This document shows, in pieces, positions 29,357 to 37,167 of a stretch of DNA of 64,000 bases. The stretch is from assembly GCA_001936135.1 (NCBI GenBank), contig CP012816.1, positions 3,717,501 through 3,781,500 on the forward strand. Direction: 5' to 3'. Source of the stretch: Saccharomycopsis fibuligera x Saccharomycopsis cf. fibuligera (lineage: Eukaryota; Ascomycota; Saccharomycetes; Ascoideales; Saccharomycopsidaceae). Both the position numbers and the translations under genes were made by a program. Each line of letters begins with the position of its first letter. The stretch's first letter is position 1. The notes under the pieces are model-generated. The model made no database searches and was not told the DNA's origin. It worked only from the letters and a program-made list of their open reading frames with translations.

Positions 29357-29908
29357 ATGTCCCGCTACAGCATCGCCTCCCTCAAGTACTTGGAGCCCCA
29401 GGTTCTCAGACGCTGGATCGACGCCGGCGCCTCCGACCACGGCAAGTTTGCCATCGTGGACGTCCGTGACGACGACCATGTTGGGGTATGTGTTCTGATT
29501 CCGGCTTTTTCGTCTCTGCGCTTTCTGCGCTTTCTGCGCTTTCTGCGCTTCCGGCGCTCTCGGCGCTCTCGGGCGCCTGCGCGGCCGCGCTCCTCTTTGC
29601 CACTGCTCATACTAACGCGCCGCTAGGGCCACATAATAAACTCGCACCATTTTCCTTCGCGAACCTTCGAGTCCAGGGTGTTCGACTTGATCGAGGAGAT
29701 CGACGACTGCCAGGATATCGTGTTCCACTGCGCGTTGTCGCAGCAGCGCGGGCCGTCCTCGGCGCTCAAGTTCCTCAGAGCGCTCCAGGAAGACGACCAC
29801 TTCAACGTCTATGTGCTAAGAGGCGGCTTTTACGAGTGGCAAAAGATCTACGGCAGGGACAAGAGCGTCACGTTGGAATACGACAGAAACTTCTGGAGGT
29901 ACTACTGA
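29357..29908 (+). CDS. YCH1: Rhodanese-domain phosphatase-like protein Ych1 (two exons)
   Basis: Exons 29357-29485 and 29627-29908; 136 aa. Spliced protein aligns end to end with S. cerevisiae Ych1: YSIASLKYLEPQVLRRW, IVDVRDDDHVG joined to GHIINS, the CX5R-type active loop VFHCALSQQRGPS, and VYVLRGGFYEWQ. It belongs to the Cdc25/Acr2-like rhodanese group; phosphatase or arsenate reductase activity is a family property, not shown here. Codons are GC-rich but contain no CTG (Leu is CTC, CTA or TTG), as expected for a CUG-Ser yeast. Confidence 0.92.
29486..29626 (+). other. Spliceosomal intron in YCH1
   Basis: 141 bp, GTATGT donor at 29486, TACTAAC at 29610-29616, CTAG acceptor ending 29626; phase 0 between Gly-Gly. 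Its middle (about 29511-29570) is made of CTTTCTGCG-type 9-bp repeats. Confidence 0.93.
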
Positions 29909-30535
29909 CCGGCGTCCCTGTTTGTCCCTACGTCCCGGCTGCCGTGCTGCCAGCACCCGCCAGGTGCGCGCCGCTCTCGCGCTTTTGCGCTCGTTTTGCC
30001 GCTGTTCGCTCGCCTTTTTCGTTTTTTTATCATCTCAGGTTTTGTCTCTTGTCTGTTTTTGTCTCTTGTCTGTTTTCATGTTTTGATATGCTCGCCATGA
30101 CCGCTGTGGGCCCCCCGCGGCCCCCTTTTTTTCCTGTCTCTCTCTCTCTCTCCCTCTCTTTTTATTGCTTTTTTGTTGTTTTTTTGTACAAATACGCCGC
30201 CTGTTTCCCGTTGCCTTTACTTTGCTCCTGCTGGCCCGCCGTTTGCGCTTCTTGGTCCACATCCTCTGTCTACATTCTTGTTAACGCACTGTACCATTTT
30301 GCCATCATCCGTCTGCACGCCGCACCGTAGCACTCCATTGCGCCCGCCGCGCTGGTCTCCCATCGCCGGTTACGAGCGCCGGCGCCCGGAAACATACAAA
30401 ATTCAAACAAAAGCTGCATGTCAACAGGTAAACAGAATAAACAAACAGCGAGAAAGGCTGCCAGGGCAGCAGCAGCTTTTCAGTGTACGACGACGACACA
30501 ACACCACTGCTTGTTAAGCCACCGGGCGAGCGCCA
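29909..30535. promoter_or_regulatory. YCH1-BUB1 intergenic region
   Basis: 627 bp, pyrimidine-rich. An 18-bp unit (TTTGTCTCTTGTCTGTTT) is repeated twice at about 30044-30079, and a CT dinucleotide run lies at about 30137-30160. Small ORFs here have no signature. It should hold the BUB1 promoter. Confidence 0.45.
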
Positions 30536-33500
30536 ATGGACCAGCCGATTGATTTCAACGTCCTTGAGAAGGTCAAGGAGAACATCGAGCCCCTTGAAGA
30601 AGGCCGCTCGGCCACCGCGCTAGCGAGAATCTTCTCGGCTCCCACCGCCGAGCTCAAACAGTCCCAGGTGGAAGAGCGCAACCAGTTCGAGTTGGCAATC
30701 AACAACTGCGAGGACCTTGACGACCCGCTAGAGCCGTATGTCAGCTACATCAAGTGGATCAACAACAACTTTCCCCAGGGCCCCACCGTGTCCAACGGTC
30801 TCGTCAGCGTTTTGGAACGCTGCACTAGCTACTTCAAAGACTACGCCATCTACAAGAACGATCCACGATACTTGAAAATCTGGTTGTCGTATGCCAAATA
30901 CTCAGAAAACCCACTGAACGTGTTTGTGTTTTTGTATCGCAAGCAAATCGGCGGGCTATTGGCCCTATACTACGAGGAATACGCCAAATTACTAGAGCTA
31001 AATAACGGGTTCGAGCAGGCCAACCAAGTTTACCAAAGAGGACTCTTAGTTGAGGCCAGGCCGGTGAGGAGGTTGCAATTGCGATACAACGAATTCAGAC
31101 AGCGAATGAACAACCACATGCATACTCTTGAGGCTCGCGGCAATAACGAAAACAACGACGTTGATCCTTTTCCTAAAAGAACCGCGCTCAGTATCAAAGG
31201 TGGCTCGGTGCTAGCTGGCCATTCTGAAGAAGGTGTAGATGAAGATGGAGATGGAGATGGAGATGGAGATGGAGATGGGGATGGAGAAGAAACGCAGCCA
31301 CCAGTGCCAAGTATCGGCCGCTTAGAAGAAAAGAAAAAGACAAAATTGGCGATATATGTGGACCCAGAGGAGCAGCAGGCCTCCTCATCAAACGCATTGT
31401 TCACCAAAGTTGGCGGGTGGGACGATTTTGGTAGCATCGCTAGCCGAACAAAAGAGAATAAGCTCGCTGCTAAACCGTGGGTTGGCCAAACTTTGAAACA
31501 GCACGCTGGAAGCGCTCCAGAAACAAAAAAGTTAGCTGAGAAAGTCAGAGTGTTCAGAGATAACCATGACGACGCCGATGTTCCCGCATACAAAATTGTG
31601 GAAAACCCAGGGAAAAACATAGAGAAGCTAGACATAAATCTCGACTTGCTCTACGAGTCAGCCAATGGCGAAGAGTACTGCTTGAACGAGGTGCTTGCTC
31701 TTATGAAGGGAAATTACGGGTTCAAGAAAAGGTTGAAAAGCACAAATACAGATGATGTGAATGATGAGAATGGTGAGAATGATGAAAATGGCGCGGTTGT
31801 CAATACCAATAGCAAGGAGAACGAGCAAGAAGAGATTGAGATTGACGAAGTCAATTTAATGAACAAGTTAGGCCAAGAACACCCATTGGGGATTGAATCC
31901 AGCGGTGCGTTTGGATCGTTTGCCAGCGTAGGAAATGACTCTGAAATAGATTTAGACAATCACTGTGAAGAACCGCCCCTGCCTATCCAACAGAGGCTAG
32001 CAAACCTTAAAAACAGTAATAGTGAGAACGACAGCATTACCAAAACCACGACTATCACCGTTAAGCTCAATGACTTAGAAAGCAGCAAGCCCAACTGGGA
32101 GAAAGCCACACTCAACGCAGACACTTCTGCTGATATTCACAAATCTCCCACCGTTACCATGACAATGTTTACTAAAGAAGCAAACAATGAAGTTCATTCC
32201 ATGTTTAATCAAAAAGTCAATGCAAACATCAGCCTAGGGAATTTTGCAGATAAAAGCAGTCAAAATTACTCTGATTTTGATGAAAATAATCTTGACGAGT
32301 ACACCGAACACACAAATCACAAGGACTTGCTTTTGAAGCTCCAGAAAGAAAACACCGAAAAGAAACAACAACAACAACATAAACAGAACTTGAAATCGGC
32401 GAGCTTAGTTGACCACAAAGATCATGGGGACGTTGATCAACTTGGAGACGAGGTAGCTGAACTCAGTGTTATTGAACCCGATGACGAAGACGGTAATGAA
32501 CAAAACACCGACAGGCAGATTCGAGGTTCGTCTTTGGAAACAAACCCGTTTTTTATTTCTCCAATAAAGCATCCTCTTATGCCTTCATCATCACCGGTTA
32601 GGTCTTCTCCCATAAGACAAGGAAGCCCACTAAAATTTGGTCTACTGAATGTCGATCACCACTTCAAATCACCTTCAAAACCCCTACTACCACTATCACC
32701 ACCAAAGCAAATAAACTCCAATAATGTATGTAACCCCTTTGATCTTAATTTCAAGCAAGCATTGCTTTCCAACCTCAACCCTACAATAGATACATATCCT
32801 CGTTTCTTCAAATATAACCTGGAAAAAAATAGCCTCAAATATTTGAAGAGTGCATGCAGCAAAAACCGACAAGGCAACGTATTTGTTAGCTTTGAAAAAG
32901 CAGAAAATGAGATTTTCCACGTTAAGAAAGAACTTGGAGTCGGAGGTTATGGAGTGGTATATCTTGCAGAACTGTCTGTTGATGGTAGCTTAAATGCTAT
33001 CAAAGTAGAAAACCCTGCGAACGCATGGGAATTTTACATCATAAAGACTGTACGTGATAGACTTAAAATCAAAGCGTCAAGCACCAGTAGCCAACAAAAG
33101 CGAGACGCAATTAATAAAATTGCTAATTTTTCAATTGTGGAAGCTAAATTATTACATCTTTACAAAGATGAAAGTTACTTGGTGTTAAATTACGAAAATC
33201 AAGGAACTATTCTAGATGCAATTAATCTCAGCCGGTCAGTAGCAGTGGCTGCTAGGCCTGAAGAGGCATTGAATGAAGTGCTAGCAGCATTTTTAACTAT
33301 AGAGGCTCTCAAGATTGTTGAAAACCTTCATGATATTGGCATAATCCACGGTGATTTAAAAACGGATAATTGTATGATGAAGCTAAAAAATGGTAACTCC
33401 AGCACACAATCACAACAACAGCGTCTTGGAAGCAACTTTTCAAGTATGAATGAGGCTAAGCAATTTTTGTCAGACAAGGGCATATCTCTTATCGATTATG

Positions 33501-33937
33501 GACGCGCTATTGATCTCAAACTATTATCTAGCGGCATGCGTTTCAAAGCAAAACTAGATAAAGTGGACTCCCAAGATTGCCCAGAGATTCAACAAAACAA
33601 AGAGTGGTCCTATGAGATTGATTACTACGGTCTTGCTAACATAATCCATACTATGCTTTTTGGCAAATACATTACCGTACACTTCAACAGCAATACTAAT
33701 TGCTATCAGCTTAATAGCAAGCTTAAGCGGTACTGGCAAACAAATCTATGGGATCCGTTGATAAGTTTCCTTTTGAATCCAAAGCAGTATGGAGAAATGC
33801 CAAACAATAACCAACTACGCAAGCACAGGGCTAGACTTGAAAATTGGCTATTTGATGAAAGCAACGGGATGAAAAACATGAATTCGTTGAAAAAGGACAT
33901 TTTTGAGCTTCAGGAAAATTTGCGAAAGGTATTTTAG
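30536..33937 (+). CDS. BUB1: Spindle-checkpoint kinase of BUB1/MAD3 (MadBub) type
   Basis: 1,133 aa. The N-terminal Mad3/Bub1 TPR region (about 35-200: YVSYIKWINNNFP, DPRYLKIWLSYAKY, ALYYEEYAKLLE) is preceded by a KEN box (14-16). A second KEN (306-308) is followed by KPWVGQTL, the Mad3-style second KEN motif. A Bub3-binding-like EE segment lies just before it (DPEEQQAS). The C-terminal kinase has GVGGYG (about 801), AIKVE Lys, HGDLKTDN (about 938) and IDYG in place of DFG. Keeping both KEN boxes and the kinase in one protein fits the undivided ancestral MadBub. The 5' third is GC-rich and the rest AT-rich; (GGAGAT)n at 31226-31270 codes an Asp-Gly tract. Confidence 0.92.
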   Translation: MDQPIDFNVLEKVKENIEPLEEGRSATALARIFSAPTAELKQSQVEERNQFELAINNCEDLDDPLEPYVSYIKWINNNFPQGPTVSNGLVSVLERCTSYFKDYAIYKNDPRYLKIWLSYAKYSENPLNVFVFLYRKQIGGLLALYYEEYAKLLELNNGFEQANQVYQRGLLVEARPVRRLQLRYNEFRQRMNNHMHTLEARGNNENNDVDPFPKRTALSIKGGSVLAGHSEEGVDEDGDGDGDGDGDGDGEETQPPVPSIGRLEEKKKTKLAIYVDPEEQQASSSNALFTKVGGWDDFGSIASRTKENKLAAKPWVGQTLKQHAGSAPETKKLAEKVRVFRDNHDDADVPAYKIVENPGKNIEKLDINLDLLYESANGEEYCLNEVLALMKGNYGFKKRLKSTNTDDVNDENGENDENGAVVNTNSKENEQEEIEIDEVNLMNKLGQEHPLGIESSGAFGSFASVGNDSEIDLDNHCEEPPLPIQQRLANLKNSNSENDSITKTTTITVKLNDLESSKPNWEKATLNADTSADIHKSPTVTMTMFTKEANNEVHSMFNQKVNANISLGNFADKSSQNYSDFDENNLDEYTEHTNHKDLLLKLQKENTEKKQQQQHKQNLKSASLVDHKDHGDVDQLGDEVAELSVIEPDDEDGNEQNTDRQIRGSSLETNPFFISPIKHPLMPSSSPVRSSPIRQGSPLKFGLLNVDHHFKSPSKPLLPLSPPKQINSNNVCNPFDLNFKQALLSNLNPTIDTYPRFFKYNLEKNSLKYLKSACSKNRQGNVFVSFEKAENEIFHVKKELGVGGYGVVYLAELSVDGSLNAIKVENPANAWEFYIIKTVRDRLKIKASSTSSQQKRDAINKIANFSIVEAKLLHLYKDESYLVLNYENQGTILDAINLSRSVAVAARPEEALNEVLAAFLTIEALKIVENLHDIGIIHGDLKTDNCMMKLKNGNSSTQSQQQRLGSNFSSMNEAKQFLSDKGISLIDYGRAIDLKLLSSGMRFKAKLDKVDSQDCPEIQQNKEWSYEIDYYGLANIIHTMLFGKYITVHFNSNTNCYQLNSKLKRYWQTNLWDPLISFLLNPKQYGEMPNNNQLRKHRARLENWLFDESNGMKNMNSLKKDIFELQENLRKVF

Positions 33938-34294
33938 ATGGCTGTTTTGAGTTATGTTCAATATACATTGCATGATTTTTATAGATGCTAAAACGTGTGT
34001 TTGTAATTCGTTAATAGCGAGATGTTGAAAACATGCATAAACAACGTATATTATTATGCATAAACATGTGCTTTAATGCTAGATACGAGCGGGTAATGTA
34101 TTTATGCATAATATTTTTCGTCCTTTAAATATATTTTTTTTTCTGTTACTGTGAAATACAATTGTTGTCTAGCTGTGTAACGATATCAGTAGGGCCAACT
34201 AATCGAGTTTGTTAATACTTATTAACCTTTCTCTATCTTTTTGAGATTATAAATACGCGCAAGTTTAATATAATTTCAATCGCCCAACATAGTT
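33938..34294. promoter_or_regulatory. BUB1-SKI6 intergenic region
   Basis: 357 bp. Three ATGCATAA words (near 34032, 34055 and 34104) and a T run at about 34135-34143. Presumed BUB1 terminator and SKI6 promoter; no site assigned. Confidence 0.4.
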
Positions 34295-35035
34295 ATGTCA
34301 GGACAAGAGCTTTACTCTCCGGAAGGGTTGCGCTTGGACGGAAGAAGATGGAATGAATTAAAATCGTTCAGCTGCAAGATCAATACTCATCAGAGCTCAT
34401 CTGATGGATCTTCATATGTTCAACAAGGTAACACAAAAGTTATGTGTATGGTTAATGGGCCTATTGAGCCAAAGACAAAATCCGGCTCCGATGCCAATGG
34501 CGCAGTACTATCAGTGAATTTAAACATCGCTAGTTTTTCCACCGTGGAAAGAAGAAAAAGATCTAAAAGTGACAGAAGAGTGAAAGAACTCGTAACAATA
34601 CTAGAAAGAACTTTTTCCGAAGCAATAATAACTGATATTTATCCACGGACTCAAATAGTCATTGACGCATATGTGCTTTCGCAGGACGGAGGAATTTTGT
34701 CGTCTGTGACCAATGCTATAACTTTGGCAATCATAGATGCGGGTATTGCAATGTACGATTTCATTAGCGCTGCTAATGTTGGTCTTTATAATAATACCAC
34801 CACATTGCTTGATTTGAACCATTTGGAAGAAAATGATATGAGCTTTTTGACAGTAGGTATCATTGGCAAGTCTGAAAAAGTATCATTGTTGTTGCTAGAA
34901 GAGAAAATACCGTTTGATAAGTTAGAGAGCTTATTATCGGTGGGGATAGCAGGCGCACATAGAATAAGAGATTTGATGGATGAGGAATTGAGAAAACAGG
35001 GCAAGAGATTTCTCGCCAAGACAGCTAATAGATGA
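34295..35035 (+). CDS. SKI6: Exosome core subunit Rrp41
   Basis: 246 aa, single RNase PH-like domain: LYSPEGLRLDGRRWNELKSF start, QGNTKVMC, NLNIASFSTVERRKRS, LERTFSEAIITDIYPRTQI, LSQDGGILSSVTNAITLAIIDAGI. This is Rrp41/Ski6, a ring subunit of the nuclear and cytoplasmic RNA exosome. As in other eukaryotic rings it is expected to be structural; activity resides in Rrp44 and Rrp6. Length matches the family. Confidence 0.95.
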   Translation: MSGQELYSPEGLRLDGRRWNELKSFSCKINTHQSSSDGSSYVQQGNTKVMCMVNGPIEPKTKSGSDANGAVLSVNLNIASFSTVERRKRSKSDRRVKELVTILERTFSEAIITDIYPRTQIVIDAYVLSQDGGILSSVTNAITLAIIDAGIAMYDFISAANVGLYNNTTTLLDLNHLEENDMSFLTVGIIGKSEKVSLLLLEEKIPFDKLESLLSVGIAGAHRIRDLMDEELRKQGKRFLAKTANR

Positions 35036-35466
35036 ATTATCTTTGTATTTGCTCTTTTTCTGAGGTTTGCTTTACTTTCTGCTAGAAATAGCAATAGTGC
35101 TGGTTTTGCTTGCTCAGTGGTGTCCATCTAAGTCACATAAGCAGGATGTTTTGTATAATAATATAGCTATGGTGCTCTTAATTAATGATTGGTAACGTAT
35201 AAACTACTACTTGCAGTACTTGTTAATAATAAGTTGGCTATTCTGCACAAGCTTATATTAGATAGTGGTTTGACAGGTATAACCCGGAACGTACACGTAG
35301 CTTAGGTCCGGGAGACCTACAGTAATCAATTTGTTACGGCTGACATTAAAGCAAATCATTATTAGATAATGATAGATTGATGAGCATCGAGCTGAATAGA
35401 TATTTTATAATATTAGTTTTAACAGCCAGGCAATTACTTTGTCCTCAATATCACCAATAGATCATA
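35036..35466. promoter_or_regulatory. SKI6-TFB2 intergenic region
   Basis: 431 bp between tandem genes, AT-rich. No RNA gene or specific motif that I can support. Confidence 0.35.
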
Positions 35467-37041
35467 ATGTCATCATATCTATTCAAAGAGACCGTCAATG
35501 AGTATCTTGAAAACTTGCCTCCGGTAATGAAATCCAAGCTTTTCAAGTCTCCCGCTACTTGCTTGGCCATTTATCGAATGTTGCCTAATTTAGCAAAATT
35601 TTATATAATGTCAATGATATTCTACGAAAAGGGAATAAATACCAGAGTATTGGATTTGTGGGTGAAAGGAAACGAAGAGGGAAAAAAGCTAGAAATGGAA
35701 GCACTTCGAAGAATGAAGAGTTTAAATTTGGTTCTTGAACATAACAATCTACTAAGGTTAGATACCAACTTTAGAGAAAATTTTCGTAACGCTTTAGTGG
35801 GAGATGATCTGAAAAACGCATTTGGAGTACCTTGCAACCTTGCGGACAGCAATAAAATAACAGTGGAATTTTTAGATGAATATGCTACCAAGAAATGGGA
35901 ATCCATTTTGCATTTTATGGTGGGGACAGAATTGGAAGAATTACCAAGTATTGGGGTACTTAGTCTTTTGAAACATAGTGGATTAATGGAAATAAACGGA
36001 GACATAATGAAAAAGCATATAACCAGCGTCAATATTACGAAGCAAGGGTTTCAATTTTTACTTCAAGATGTCAATGCTCAAATATGGACGTTGTTGTTGG
36101 AATATCTAAAAATAGCAGAATCACTTCATATGGATTCGGTCGATGTGCTCAATTTCATCTTCATGTTAGGATCATTAGATTTGGGAAAAGATTACAGCCT
36201 TGAAGCTTTAAGTGAAACGCAAATCAAGATGTTGGAAGATTTGAGAGACTACGGTTTGGTGTATCAAAGAAAGTCCAGTTCTAGAAGATTTTATCCAACA
36301 AGATTAGCTACGACTCTTACATCTGACTCAGTAACATTAAGATCTGCATCATCTGCGATGAACAAAGCCATTAAAGGCGCGAAAGCGGAACAAGAAATTG
36401 AGAAATCTAACGGATCTGCCGCTAATAAGCCAAAACCGCCGGCTGTCGAAGGTGCTGATGAAATTGACTTTGTATCTGGAACTATTGTCGTAGAGACAAA
36501 TTTTAAGTTATACTGTTATGCCACATCCCCCTTACAGATTGCCATATTGAATTTATTCGTTCATTTAAAAACCAGATTTACTAACTTGGTCACTGGCCAA
36601 ATAACTAGAGAGTCTATCCAAAGAGCACTAAGAAGTGGTATTACTTCTGATCAGATTATTACCTATTTAGAAGTAAATTCTCATCCACAAATGAAAAAAC
36701 TTGCTCAAGAAGCTCTCAATAGAAAAATTGAGTTTGAAAGTGTCAACGGAATGAAAGCTTCGCACTTAAGTTTGAGAAACTTAGAAATATTGCCTTCTAA
36801 TATTGTGGATCAAATTAAATTGTGGCAGCTTGAGCTTGACAGAATTCAGGCGTTTGAAGGATACTTATTCAAAGATTTCAAAAATGAACAAGAGTATAAA
36901 AGTTTAGCTAATTATGCCGAAGAAATTGGAGTACTTTTATACAAGGACAATAACACTCGTAGGTTCTTTGTTACTGATGAAGGTAGGCAGCAACTTATTG
37001 ACTATGCCTCGAGAAGAGCTAGGCGGCCAAAAAAACCATAA
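35467..37041 (+). CDS. TFB2: TFIIH core subunit p52
   Basis: 524 aa. N-terminal YLENLPPVMKSKLFKSPATCLAIYRMLP and winged-helix-like repeats match Tfb2/p52, which anchors and stimulates the Ssl2/XPB ATPase in transcription initiation and nucleotide-excision repair. The C-terminal module (FKLYCYATSPLQIAILNLF, LEVNSHPQM, ...LLYKDNNTRRFFVTDEGRQQL) includes the Tfb5-binding region. A charged Ser/Lys/Ala-rich linker joins them. Convergent with APL3, 126 bp apart. Confidence 0.95.
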   Translation: MSSYLFKETVNEYLENLPPVMKSKLFKSPATCLAIYRMLPNLAKFYIMSMIFYEKGINTRVLDLWVKGNEEGKKLEMEALRRMKSLNLVLEHNNLLRLDTNFRENFRNALVGDDLKNAFGVPCNLADSNKITVEFLDEYATKKWESILHFMVGTELEELPSIGVLSLLKHSGLMEINGDIMKKHITSVNITKQGFQFLLQDVNAQIWTLLLEYLKIAESLHMDSVDVLNFIFMLGSLDLGKDYSLEALSETQIKMLEDLRDYGLVYQRKSSSRRFYPTRLATTLTSDSVTLRSASSAMNKAIKGAKAEQEIEKSNGSAANKPKPPAVEGADEIDFVSGTIVVETNFKLYCYATSPLQIAILNLFVHLKTRFTNLVTGQITRESIQRALRSGITSDQIITYLEVNSHPQMKKLAQEALNRKIEFESVNGMKASHLSLRNLEILPSNIVDQIKLWQLELDRIQAFEGYLFKDFKNEQEYKSLANYAEEIGVLLYKDNNTRRFFVTDEGRQQLIDYASRRARRPKKP

Positions 37042-37167
37042 ATGCTTTTTCTCAGCTGAGCTATTTCTACGAAACATATAATATTACATTAATAAAACAA
37101 CATTTTTTTTTGCATTGAATAACAATTTTCATAATCTAAGTGTCTTTTCTTGTGCAATCATAGCGCA

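Noticed and set aside
28832-29626. Long GC-rich frames on both strands around YCH1 (264 aa plus strand and others)
   Set aside because: High GC depletes stops; YCH1 exons on another frame align to a known protein and the long frames do not.
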